Positions 25,000 to 32,998 of a DNA stretch of 36,147 nucleotides are shown here, in pieces (position 1 is the stretch's first letter; every line of letters starts with the position of its first letter). The translations under genes were made by a program, and so were the position numbers. Under the pieces are notes generated by a model. It did not search any database and was not told where the DNA came from. It saw nothing but the letters and a program-made list of their open reading frames with translations. The DNA is from Prevotellaceae bacterium UBA6974 (GTDB taxonomy: Bacteria > Bacteroidota > Bacteroidia > Bacteroidales > Bacteroidaceae): positions 77,300 to 113,446 of the forward strand of contig DJYQ01000012.1 in NCBI GenBank assembly GCA_002450165.1. The letters run 5' to 3'.

Positions 25000-27783
25000 A
25001 TGACAAGAAGAACACTAAAAAACACCATAATGATAAGGAAATTTTATTTGTTGTTCGCATTACTGATAGTTGCATTGTGGTCAACTGATGCACATGCACA
25101 GGGCATCTATCAGACTACAAGCGCACATTCCACCACCCGTCAGTGGCACGGAATCAATGTACTGGAAATACTGGATCACGTCAACGATGATGCCTGGCTG
25201 GACGAGCATTATCCCCACATCAAGCAAACATACACCAAGAATCCCTCTACCAATAAGTGGGAAGAGGACCCTGGCTGCGGTTTTTTTGTATATCTCTACA
25301 ATGCGGGTATTGACAGATTCATGATTGAGGGCGGCGACTGGGGAATGGAAGGTCGTCTGTTCTACGAGGACTTCGGTCGCGAGGTGCTTATGATACTCGA
25401 GGAGGGAAATACAGGCAAAGGTGACTGGAAATTGAGATTCAGTCCGGCTATCACCGAGCATAGTCAGACTGATAAATGTAGGTTAACCTGCAATGTACCA
25501 TCTGTTACGCGACCCGGCAGCACTTGGGAAAATGCCAAGACCACAATGAGTACCACTACTATTATGGACGGATACAGGAGACATGCTAACTGGTATTTTG
25601 AACGTGTCGAGGATGACCCTTCCAGCGATACATATACCTATTATATGTATCAGCAGTACAGACTCCCCGAATCTGCCACTTATGGTGGTGTTGATTCCAA
25701 GACAATCAAGTTCCGTTTCGGTGCTGCCTATGGCGAATTCCGCATACCTGGCTCTCCCAAGGGTAATGGCTATTATGTACACATTGACGATGACCGTACT
25801 TGCTGGACATCCGCCGGTAACGGGACCAGCTTCGATGGCCAGCCGGATGAAGCCTCTCCATGGGGCAATTACACCAAGGTGCTGGTAGGCAATGACTTGG
25901 TTGATATTGACGAACTTTACCAGTGGCGTATTATCAGCGAGGCAGAGTTTATCAGGGTGCTCAACGAGGAGACCGTGGGTCTTAATCCCAGTATCTCCAG
26001 CCTTGTTCCCGACCGTGATTTCACCCGTAATGCCAACGACTTTGATAAATGGGTTGCCGAAACACCCTATCCTTTGGACGAGTTTAACGAAACTAATGGT
26101 GGAAAATATGGTTTTACCTGGGGATATTTTCCGCCGGCATACTACAGAGATGAATATCTCTATAACAAGACTAAATTTTACGACACATCCTGGAACGAGC
26201 CTGTTGTGCTGAAAAAAGTCTTTAATAACCTGAAGACTGCCAAATACGGCTATATGGCATTCGAGGGTGTGGGTACAGTCGGTGCCCGTTTCGAGGTACC
26301 ACGTCCCGGATGGTACGAGGTTTCCATGTCAGGTATCAGTTTTGCACCCGAGAATCACCCCGCCTTCTTCTATGCAATGGCTGATGGTGCAGAAGGCATG
26401 TCCGAGCAAGAGCAAAGTGCTGCTGCTGCCAAAAGCGGATATCAGGAAATACCTATCTACAGATTGTCCAGTGCGACAGACCTCGGAGCAATGTATAGCG
26501 ATATAGATTATCCTAAATCTGACAAAAACAAGCAGAAGAAAAGCTATGGCAGCCTTACCGATGGTATTAGCCTCAGTGTCGGTGAGGTCCTGACGAAACA
26601 TTCCGAGGATTTTCTACAAAAGTTCTGGATATACGTCGATCCCGTAAAATATGAGGAATCCGGCTATACCGGACTTACAGTCGGTATCAAGAAGGAATAT
26701 GCTACCAAGACCAAAGGGGGCACCAATAACGATGTTGATTATTATTATGATTCCGACTGGGTTGTCCTCGACAACGTACACGTCTCATACATGGGTCTTG
26801 CCCCGGCTTTCTTGTACGAGAACGAGGAGAGTCTCCAGTACCTTGTTTACGACGAGGATAAGATTGACGAGCGTCCAGGTGCAGCCCCCGACAATATATA
26901 TGGAGGTTCGCTCAGCCTTGCGCGTACACTCAAGAAGAACCAGTGGAACAGTTTCTCGATGCCTATCCCACTAACCGGAGAACAGATACGCAATGCATTC
27001 GGTGATGATGCCAGCCTGCTCGAGCTTCACAGCATAGGAGGTCTGTCCCACAACAGCAATATCATCGATTTCCAGTCCGTAGGTCTCAAACCCATGGATC
27101 CGTTTATGCCAGTTGTCGTTCCCGGCAAGTTCTATCTTCTAAAACCAACCGTGGACCCTGTAGAAGGTCTTGACCCACGAGGACTCGTCTATAACTATTA
27201 CGATCTTGGGCGCAACTTCTTCACCGTCAATACTGACATCAACGACGGCAAGAAAGAGGACAATCCCACCTACTACAAACATTATATCCTTGACCCCGAC
27301 GTCATGTCCGCCAGCGAGCATCTGCAATCATGGAACGGCAGTGAACTGGTCACAGGAGGCGATAACGACGGGGATGCATGTGTCAGCTATGTGCGTACAC
27401 CAGGTTACAGCACCTTTGCCGTCACCAACGGTATATACAACGGTAGCCTTGCCACCGATGACCTTTATGCACCACTCGGTTCCTACGTCATGAGCAACAA
27501 CAGGATATACGAGATTAACAAGGATACCCGCCTCAAGGGTTTCCGTGGATGGATCAAGCTATCCAACAGCGTGTTTGCCGAAACCAGCGAGGCAAAGATT
27601 TCGGTCAACGGAGTCGTGGACATTGACGGTTCTACCGGCATTGGCACTATCACCGTTGTATCCGAGCCGGATAATGACAATACCTCCATTTACGACCTGG
27701 GCGGTCGTAAGGTCGGTAATACAGGCAGCGGACTCTCAAAGGGTATCTATATAGCCGGAGGCAAGAAGTATATGGTATATTAA
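25000..27783 (+). CDS. Large secreted/surface protein with type IX-like C-terminal sorting region, function unknown
   Basis: The frame has 927 codons from the ATG at 25000; the ATG at 25030 (MIRKFYLLFALLIVALWSTDAHAQ) is an equally possible start and gives a cleaner signal peptide. The body is rich in Tyr, Asp, Gly and Trp and contains no enzyme motif that I recognise. The last 35 residues (SIYDLGGRKV, then SKGIYIAGGKKYMVY) match the short C-terminal module common on Prevotella and Bacteroides surface proteins and related to type A sorting domains of the type IX system. A structural or adhesin-like role is possible. A 65-aa acidic protein gene follows after 21 bases and probably shares the transcript. 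Confidence 0.75.
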   Translation: MTRRTLKNTIMIRKFYLLFALLIVALWSTDAHAQGIYQTTSAHSTTRQWHGINVLEILDHVNDDAWLDEHYPHIKQTYTKNPSTNKWEEDPGCGFFVYLYNAGIDRFMIEGGDWGMEGRLFYEDFGREVLMILEEGNTGKGDWKLRFSPAITEHSQTDKCRLTCNVPSVTRPGSTWENAKTTMSTTTIMDGYRRHANWYFERVEDDPSSDTYTYYMYQQYRLPESATYGGVDSKTIKFRFGAAYGEFRIPGSPKGNGYYVHIDDDRTCWTSAGNGTSFDGQPDEASPWGNYTKVLVGNDLVDIDELYQWRIISEAEFIRVLNEETVGLNPSISSLVPDRDFTRNANDFDKWVAETPYPLDEFNETNGGKYGFTWGYFPPAYYRDEYLYNKTKFYDTSWNEPVVLKKVFNNLKTAKYGYMAFEGVGTVGARFEVPRPGWYEVSMSGISFAPENHPAFFYAMADGAEGMSEQEQSAAAAKSGYQEIPIYRLSSATDLGAMYSDIDYPKSDKNKQKKSYGSLTDGISLSVGEVLTKHSEDFLQKFWIYVDPVKYEESGYTGLTVGIKKEYATKTKGGTNNDVDYYYDSDWVVLDNVHVSYMGLAPAFLYENEESLQYLVYDEDKIDERPGAAPDNIYGGSLSLARTLKKNQWNSFSMPIPLTGEQIRNAFGDDASLLELHSIGGLSHNSNIIDFQSVGLKPMDPFMPVVVPGKFYLLKPTVDPVEGLDPRGLVYNYYDLGRNFFTVNTDINDGKKEDNPTYYKHYILDPDVMSASEHLQSWNGSELVTGGDNDGDACVSYVRTPGYSTFAVTNGIYNGSLATDDLYAPLGSYVMSNNRIYEINKDTRLKGFRGWIKLSNSVFAETSEAKISVNGVVDIDGSTGIGTITVVSEPDNDNTSIYDLGGRKVGNTGSGLSKGIYIAGGKKYMVY

Positions 27784-27804
27784 TTTTTAAAAGACAGCCA
27801 GATT

Positions 27805-28002
27805 ATGAAGAAGACATACAATAGCCCAATAACACAGGTGTTTGTAGTCTCGCCCGTACATATCGTTTCGGCGAGCGAGGAGCGTGGTTTTGCTGTTGAC
27901 AGTGACTACGATTACACCGACATCAACGAGGATGCCTCTGACGACAACACTACATACAACGTATGGAAACAGGAAGACGAGGATTTTATCGATATAGATT
28001 AG
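27805..28002 (+). CDS. Small acidic protein (65 aa), function unknown
   Basis: The protein starts MKKTYNSPITQVFVVSPV, the opening of many small Bacteroidales proteins that follow large secreted-protein genes. Its C-terminal half is extremely acidic (DSDYDYTDINEDASDDN, ending EDEDFIDID). No signal peptide or cysteine lipobox is seen. It follows the large secreted protein by 21 bases and ends 59 bases before a strong terminator, so it is the last gene of that unit. It could be a partner of the large protein, but no function is known to me. Confidence 0.65.
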   Translation: MKKTYNSPITQVFVVSPVHIVSASEERGFAVDSDYDYTDINEDASDDNTTYNVWKQEDEDFIDID

Positions 28003-28061
28003 GATAAAGCGGATTTTTTTGATACCAATTACCCTTAACCGCCACATCACCGCTCTATCAT

Positions 28062-28100
28062 GAGGTCGTGTCAAAAGTAACAGACACGGCCTCATTTTTA
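28062..28100 (+). terminator. Rho-independent terminator after the 65-aa gene
   Basis: GAGGTCGTGTC (28062-28072) pairs with GACACGGCCTC (28083-28093), with one G-U pair and a 10-base loop, followed by ATTTTTA. The 11-bp stem and T run fit a classical terminator for the plus-strand genes. Confidence 0.85.
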
Positions 28101-28257
28101 ATATTTAGCCAGCCCATAGCCATACCATTCCCTTTACCCCTTTGTTTGTTGTCTTCGAATTATGATATACCCCGATACCCATCCACGCCGTCCCCGGCTT
28201 CTGCCATTGCCATTTATCTTTTTCCGTCACTTGCTGTTGTTAGAGTCCCTATTGTTC

Positions 28258-29205
28258 TTATTTTTGTGTGCCATCAAAGATACACTTTGATATCTTCAAG
28301 CCGAGTTTGGCAGATGGTGTTCTGCCTTTATAAAAGTCCTGTATCTCTTTATTCTGATATGCGAGTTCATTTTGTTCCTGCATCCAGTTCATGTCTCGGA
28401 ATGTTTTCTTATTCCAAGTTCTGTTTTCTTCCTCATTCAAAGTCATGTTGAGCGATGAAACAAGATTGCATGATTCAGAGATTTTCGCCGTGGTTATCCA
28501 TTCCACTACTACGAATACACCCGTTTTGGGGAAAGCTATAGGACGGGTAAGGCTGATGCCATCTTTGCCAAGCTTCTGACCGGAAGGTAGTATAATGCCA
28601 CCATCAATCAGGGATTTGTCTTTGGGAGCCCCTGTCTTGACATCCGGCAGACGGAGGTCAAAGCGGAGGGTGGCATAGATGGGGGGCTTGATTTCAGTAA
28701 AAACCAAATAATGGATGGAATAATCGAGACTTGCTAATATAGAATGAATGTATGGTGTTTCTGCCCAAGTACTGTCGTAAGGAATAAACAAGGCTATCTC
28801 AAATCCATTGGCTCCCTTGTGCTTAGTATTCGTCTTCGATTTCATCAATCCCACTTCTTTTGTCTTGATTCGCTTTGGAGCCTTTGCTCTGACAGCGATT
28901 TCATCAATATTGGTGATTTTCGGAACGAGAAAAATTGTTTGCGAGTCAGTTGTTATTTTAGCGATGTTCTTAGTCTTGTAACTGATATGTGACAACCGTA
29001 TCTGTGATGCTCCTTTTGGAATAGCTATTGTACCCTGTTCGTCCGTGTAGCCACCGGACTTATTACCGAAATAGACATTTACAAATGATATAGGTTCATT
29101 AGTGATGCTGTCCTTGACAATTATCGTCTGTGCCATTCCAAATGTAGCTATCAACAACATGGCCAGTAAAATCAGTAATCGTTTATGGGGCTTTATTTTG
29201 TTCAC
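28258..29205 (-). CDS. Secreted protein with N-terminal CarboxypepD_reg-like domain
   Basis: This 315-aa protein has a signal peptide (MNKIKPHKRLLILLAMLLIATFGMAQ). Residues about 27-100 form a CarboxypepD_reg-like beta-sandwich (VKDSITNEPISFVNVYFGN, GGYTDEQGTI, LSHISYKT), the module also found in front of TonB-dependent receptors. The remaining ~200 residues (IALFIPYDSTWAET, LRFDLRLPDVKTG, VFVVVEWITTAK) are a beta-rich domain that I cannot name. It is probably periplasmic or on the cell surface. It stands alone between two terminators. Confidence 0.8.
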   Translation of the reverse strand: MNKIKPHKRLLILLAMLLIATFGMAQTIIVKDSITNEPISFVNVYFGNKSGGYTDEQGTIAIPKGASQIRLSHISYKTKNIAKITTDSQTIFLVPKITNIDEIAVRAKAPKRIKTKEVGLMKSKTNTKHKGANGFEIALFIPYDSTWAETPYIHSILASLDYSIHYLVFTEIKPPIYATLRFDLRLPDVKTGAPKDKSLIDGGIILPSGQKLGKDGISLTRPIAFPKTGVFVVVEWITTAKISESCNLVSSLNMTLNEEENRTWNKKTFRDMNWMQEQNELAYQNKEIQDFYKGRTPSAKLGLKISKCIFDGTQK

Positions 29206-29253
29206 TATTCAGCACTTTTGTTTGGGTAAAGTTATGGAAAAATGTACAAAAAA

Positions 29254-29289
29254 GCCCTCGGCAAAGCCCTGAAATCGGATGCCGAGGGC
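29254..29289 (-). terminator. Terminator downstream of the minus-strand sigma-factor operon
   Basis: GCCCTCGGCA (29254-29263) and TGCCGAGGGC (29280-29289) are perfectly complementary, with a 16-base loop. On the minus strand the stem is followed by TTTTTTG. It ends the operon 30683-29348 before the secreted-protein gene. Confidence 0.85.
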
Positions 29290-29347
29290 GAAAAGATTAA
29301 ACCTGTTTCAGAATTTATGTGACTTTTCTGAAATTAAGAGAGAGTAT

Positions 29348-29737
29348 TTATGGTTGCGCTTTCTTCGTGAGCTTGTACTCGACGATGAAGGAGGTGAGTA
29401 ACCCGATGCCCATTCCTGCGGCTATGATGAGCCAGAAATAGATGTTGTGTTTGGGAGCAAGGCCAAGCAGAGCATCGACTAAAGCACCGAGTCCCATACC
29501 AATGAGGATGCAAGCCCAGCGAAGGCTGCTGTATTTATCGTGCTTCTCAGCCTGTTCTTTAATTAGCAACTTGGCGGTTTCTGCGTCAGTTCCCTGTTGG
29601 ATGAGAGCCAGACGTAGTTCGGTGTCGCGGTTCTTTTTCTTGATAATGGTGATGAACACCATCACGATAGCAACAATAGGAATAGAGAGAGAGAGGACAA
29701 TGGCGAACAAGCCTTCAAGTTCTAATTCGTGTAACAT
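29348..29737 (-). CDS. Small membrane protein, DUF6249-like
   Basis: This 129-aa protein has three hydrophobic segments (about residues 10-33, 73-92 and 98-118), with a charged cytoplasmic stretch between the first and second (KKKNRDTELRLALIQQGTDAETAKLLIKEQ). This pattern fits the DUF6249 family, often found next to ECF sigma factors in Bacteroidetes; the family name is from memory. It follows the sigma factor and its partner, so a role in membrane signalling to the sigma factor is possible. Confidence 0.65.
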   Translation of the reverse strand: MLHELELEGLFAIVLSLSIPIVAIVMVFITIIKKKNRDTELRLALIQQGTDAETAKLLIKEQAEKHDKYSSLRWACILIGMGLGALVDALLGLAPKHNIYFWLIIAAGMGIGLLTSFIVEYKLTKKAQP

Positions 29738-29824
29738 AGTTGGATATAATTTTAGGAGTTATCGTTTACTGTTTATTGTTTTGAGAATGCATTCTATTAT
29801 TAAGACCTGCAAAAGGCTGGATTA

Positions 29825-30148
29825 TTACACTTCCTTGGGCGAAAAAGTCCTGAGGGCATAACCCGTGGAGAAAAGCAAGCCGAGCGTTGGCCACATCATC
29901 ACAAACAAGCTTTGTAGCGTACATGCGTACTCTTTTATATAAAGGTATGCACACATGAAAAAGATAATCAACATCAATGGCAGCCCAAAGCTGAAGACAA
30001 CAACTCGTGCCCAGCGGCGCAGCCAAGCACGTCGTGCCTGACGGCGCACGTCAGCACTAATCAGGCGGTCAAGGTCAGCCAGAAGTTCTCGACGGTCGAT
30101 AGCCTCACGAATGAGGTTATCTATGGAGTTGTCAGTCATTGCGTTCAT
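29825..30148 (-). CDS. Small single- or double-pass membrane protein, possible anti-sigma partner
   Basis: This 107-aa protein has a charged cytoplasmic N-terminus (DNLIREAIDRRELLADLDRL), an Arg-rich stretch, and two hydrophobic segments (about 47-70 and 79-98). The start ATG lies inside the end of the ECF sigma gene (17-base overlap); an ATG at 30139 is also possible. Size, position and topology suit an anti-sigma or sigma-associated protein, but no zinc anti-sigma motif (HxxxCxxC) is present. Confidence 0.65.
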   Translation of the reverse strand: MNAMTDNSIDNLIREAIDRRELLADLDRLISADVRRQARRAWLRRWARVVVFSFGLPLMLIIFFMCAYLYIKEYACTLQSLFVMMWPTLGLLFSTGYALRTFSPKEV

Positions 30149-30683
30149 GGTTCATAAGAGTTTTAAGTCGTTCGCGTATTCTGTGCAGTTTCACAAGCAC
30201 GTTACTCTGCGATAGGCCTGTGCTACGGGCGATGTCGGCAGTTTTGCAACCATCGTAGTAGTGGAGTCGCAGCAGTTGCTGATCGGATTCTGGAAGGGTG
30301 GCGATGGCGGCTTCCATCTGCTGGAGGCGGGCTTCGTGCTCCGGGGAGTAAAAAGACTCGGCTGGGATACCACCCATCATATTGTTCGGAAGCTCATCGA
30401 GGGAGTTGGTGCGTCGTCGCCGCTCTTTGTCAAGGAGCTTAAGAGCCGTATGTGCTGCGATGGCCGTAATCCAAGGACCCAATTCCGTACCACGCCAGGT
30501 GTCAAGATTCGTGTATACACGGACAAAGGTCTGCTGCGTAACATCCGCAGCCCCCTCCTCACTATGCATCACACCCATAGCCTTTGAGAACACTATCCCC
30601 GAGTAGCGGTGGACAATCTCCTCGAAAGCCTTTTGGTTGCCATGTTGCGTGACTTGATATGCGAGTTCTCTGTCTGTCATCAT
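30132..30683 (-). CDS. ECF-type RNA polymerase sigma factor
   Basis: This 183-aa protein has sigma-70 region 2 (residues about 20-90, with ADVTQQTFVRVYTNLDTWRG and ALKLLDKERRRR) and region 4 (about 120-175, LPESDQQLLRLHYYDGCKTADIARSTGLSQSNVLVKLHR). ECF sigma factors direct RNA polymerase to stress or surface-signal promoters. The ATG at 30680 is an equal alternative start. Two small membrane-protein genes follow in the same direction, consistent with a signalling unit that ends at the terminator at 29254. Confidence 0.92.
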   Translation of the reverse strand: MMTDRELAYQVTQHGNQKAFEEIVHRYSGIVFSKAMGVMHSEEGAADVTQQTFVRVYTNLDTWRGTELGPWITAIAAHTALKLLDKERRRRTNSLDELPNNMMGGIPAESFYSPEHEARLQQMEAAIATLPESDQQLLRLHYYDGCKTADIARSTGLSQSNVLVKLHRIRERLKTLMNHERND

Positions 30684-30898
30684 ATTTAAGACACCAACAC
30701 CTCAGAATTATTACACTATAGCACAGCCTTTTTGCGATTTCTTCCACTAAGTTACAGAAAATGTCATTAAAAAGGTAGTCTTTTATGCAAAAATTGACTC
30801 CTTGCGTGATCATTAATCATAGCTTACGCATACCTTTCCCATACATTACCTTCGATGATGACTCTACCGTTGTCCATTACTTGTGCACTAGTTCCTCG

Positions 30899-30985
30899 GT
30901 ACATGTCCGCTACTTGTTCGGTCATACACCGAACATCTACTGGACATGTACCGGACATATACTGGACATATACTGGACATGTGTA
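30899..30985. repeat. 11-base tandem array with GGACAT core plus an inverted copy
   Basis: Six 11-base units start at 30920, 30931, 30942, 30953, 30964 and 30975. Four carry GGACAT; the first two have GGTCAT and GAACAT. GTACATGTCC at 30899-30908 is the exact reverse complement of GGACATGTAC at 30942-30951. The array lies 50-136 bases upstream of the WYL -33 element and could be an operator. Confidence 0.8.
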
Positions 30986-31034
30986 GAAGGTAATCCCTTG
31001 TTGAGTGGGCTCAAAGGTATGGGACAAATATGCC

Positions 31035-31063
31035 TTGTTTATTAAAAATATTTTGTAGATTTG
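31035..31063 (+). promoter_or_regulatory. Promoter of the WYL-nuclease operon
   Basis: TTG at 31035-31037 and TAGATTTG at 31056-31063 are separated by 18 bases, close to the Bacteroidetes consensus. The -7 box ends 27 bases before the ATG at 31091. Confidence 0.55.
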
Positions 31064-31090
31064 CCTACAGAAACATAATAATACGTCTGT

Positions 31091-32005
31091 ATGATAAGTA
31101 AGACTTACCGTCGTTACATTTGGTTGCTGGATTTGTTGCTCAACAGCAGTCCACTCTCCTTTGACGATATCTGTATGATGTGGGAGAAGAGTCCCATGTG
31201 CGAGGGACCGTTGGCCCTTCGTACCTTTCACGAGCATCGCAAAGGCATCAAGGAGATGTTTAATATTGATATTGAGTGTGACCGCACGAAGAATACCTAT
31301 TTTGTCAAGAACCCCGAAGTGTTGGACGAGAACCGCCTGGCGAATTGGTTGCTGCGAAAATATAGCATCCCACAGGACTTCGTGACCTTCAATGGTATGA
31401 AGGATCGCATTCTGTTGGAGGAAATACCGCAGGGGCAGGCATTTCTGGATGATATAATCGAAGCTATGCTGACGAATGTGGAACTGCGGATAGACTATCA
31501 GCGCTATGAGTATGAACATGAAGAACATTTGCAGACATTTCATATTCAGCCATACGCTTTGAAAGTCTTCAATCGACGTTGGTATCTATTGGGATTTATT
31601 AAAGAAAAAGATGGTTTGCGCACAATAGCCCTTGACCGCATACTTGCACTGAATGTGCTTACGAATAGTTTCACCTTGCCTGAAGACTTTGATGCTCACA
31701 AGTACTTTTCTAATGTTGTTGGCATCTTTGTGAATAAAGATTTACCCATTACAAAAGTCAAAATCCGCGCCTACGGCATTCAAGCAGAGTACCTGCGTTC
31801 TACTCCGTTGCACAAGAGCCAATCCGAAGTCCGCTCCAAACATGGCGAGTTCGCAGAGTTCACGTATAGATTACGTATCACTCCTGATTTGGTCACTCAG
31901 TTTCTGGCAATGGGGGATAAGATTGAGGTGCTGGAGCCAGCAACACTTAGAGAGATAATTAAAGAGCAATTACAATCAATATTAAATAGATATGGAAAAG
32001 AGTAA
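31091..32005 (+). CDS. WYL-domain transcriptional regulator
   Basis: This 304-aa protein has an N-terminal winged-helix-like region (1-75, SFDDICMMWEKSPMCEG then RTFHEHRKGIKEMF). The WYL domain lies at about 150-200 (LRIDYQRYE, FHIQPYALKVFNRRWYLLGF, RTIALDRI), and a WCX-type C-terminal domain at about 240-300. WYL proteins bind nucleotides or nucleic acid and often control phage-defence operons. It overlaps the nuclease gene by 14 bases, or ends 1 base before it if the later ATG is used, so the two form one unit. Confidence 0.9.
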   Translation: MISKTYRRYIWLLDLLLNSSPLSFDDICMMWEKSPMCEGPLALRTFHEHRKGIKEMFNIDIECDRTKNTYFVKNPEVLDENRLANWLLRKYSIPQDFVTFNGMKDRILLEEIPQGQAFLDDIIEAMLTNVELRIDYQRYEYEHEEHLQTFHIQPYALKVFNRRWYLLGFIKEKDGLRTIALDRILALNVLTNSFTLPEDFDAHKYFSNVVGIFVNKDLPITKVKIRAYGIQAEYLRSTPLHKSQSEVRSKHGEFAEFTYRLRITPDLVTQFLAMGDKIEVLEPATLREIIKEQLQSILNRYGKE

Positions 32006-32858
32006 TATGTCTTATACAAAATTTAAGAAGAAAGTTTTAGACAAACTTGCGGATTATAAAAAAAATGTGTTGAAAATTAAAAAAAATGGCATTTTTCGTT
32101 ATAGAGGAAAAGAATACTCCAAAGAGCATATATTGCCTATACCCCCTGGAAAAAGCATACAGAACGTGGTGAAGGAATACAATGTTTTGAAATGCTTGAA
32201 AGGTGTGGACTTTCTCATAGAAAAGGACTTACATCGCTATGCTCACCATCTCAATTCTTCGCAACTGATGTGCTATAATTTCTTTAGACCGTTTATAAAA
32301 GAAGGAAGCAAGACTAGCCCCAACGATGCCTTAATAGAATTGCTCAGTAAGTATATAGCCATTAATCAATGTGATGATGCAGAGTGTCATTTTGAATATG
32401 TACAAGGTGGCGAGTATGAGGGAGAAGATACAAACTTTGATTTCTATCTGAAGTCAGATGAGACAGAGGTGTTCTTCGAAATAAAATATACAGAAGCAGG
32501 ATTTGGCAAATGCGAAGATGATGATAGACATAAGGATAAGTTTGCACGTATCTATAATGGATTGATTAAAAAATGTCCAGCTATAAAAGACTCTATAACA
32601 TTTAACGATGAGTTTCGCAAAAACTACCAATTGTTCCGCAATTCAATTCGTGCCACGGGCAAGAACAAATATGTTATCTTCATGTATGATGAAAACAACC
32701 AATATTGCAAAGATCAATTGGATGAGTTCCTTAAGAAATACATTACAGATGATTATAAGAATAATATAATAGGAATTACATGGCAAGATTTGGCACATAA
32801 ATTAAAATCACCCCATAGGAAAGAATTCATAGATAAATACCTAAGCTATCCAAAATAA
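31992..32858 (+). CDS. PD-(D/E)XK nuclease-like protein, PGN_0703 restriction-endonuclease type
   Basis: This 288-aa protein is Lys-rich and AT-rich at the DNA level, unlike the upstream housekeeping genes. YAHHLNSSQLMCYNFFRPF is followed by a PD-(D/E)XK core: TNFDFYL with an Asp on the first strand, then VFFEIKYTEAGFG supplying ExK. The combination of LNSSQ, NFF and E-x-KYTE resembles the PGN_0703-like putative restriction endonucleases; this assignment is from memory. The ATG at 32007, preceded by GGAAAAGAG, is a good alternative start (283 aa). It likely cuts DNA, perhaps as a standalone restriction or defence nuclease under the WYL regulator. Confidence 0.75.
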   Translation: MEKSNMSYTKFKKKVLDKLADYKKNVLKIKKNGIFRYRGKEYSKEHILPIPPGKSIQNVVKEYNVLKCLKGVDFLIEKDLHRYAHHLNSSQLMCYNFFRPFIKEGSKTSPNDALIELLSKYIAINQCDDAECHFEYVQGGEYEGEDTNFDFYLKSDETEVFFEIKYTEAGFGKCEDDDRHKDKFARIYNGLIKKCPAIKDSITFNDEFRKNYQLFRNSIRATGKNKYVIFMYDENNQYCKDQLDEFLKKYITDDYKNNIIGITWQDLAHKLKSPHRKEFIDKYLSYPK

Positions 32859-32871
32859 ATGTAATTATCGG

Positions 32872-32960
32872 CCTCCCTTCTGCGGCGTTTTTGCATACCA
32901 ACATGCAAAAACGCCGTTTTTTTTGTCTTTTCATTCGTATATATAATATATGGGAGGGTA
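32872..32960 (+). terminator. Module A: terminator hairpin nested in a wider inverted repeat with an AT-rich box
   Basis: CGGCGTTTTTGCAT (32883-32896) and ATGCAAAAACGCCG (32903-32916) form a perfect 14-bp stem with a 6-base loop, followed by T8: a strong terminator for the WYL-nuclease operon. Outside it, CCTCCC (32872-32877) can pair with GGGAGG (32952-32957). Between the inner hairpin and the right arm lies CGTATATATAATATAT. A related copy is at 35344-35430. The whole sits 39 bases upstream of the sigma gene. Confidence 0.85.
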
Positions 32961-32998
32961 TCATAAAACTATTATAACAAACCCTCTCTTACATATAT

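Larger units (their letters stand above)
30684..31090. other. 407-base divergent intergenic region between the ECF sigma operon and the WYL gene
   Basis: No supportable gene is present. It contains an 11-base-period array with an inverted partner (30899-30985) and a promoter for the WYL gene (31035-31063). No TAnnTTTG box was found for the sigma factor on the minus strand. Confidence 0.6.

Noticed and set aside
30824..31543. 239-codon minus-strand frame crossing the 11-base array
   Set aside because: It runs antisense through the WYL gene, and part of its translation is just the array (repeated VYVQYMSGTCP-like residues).
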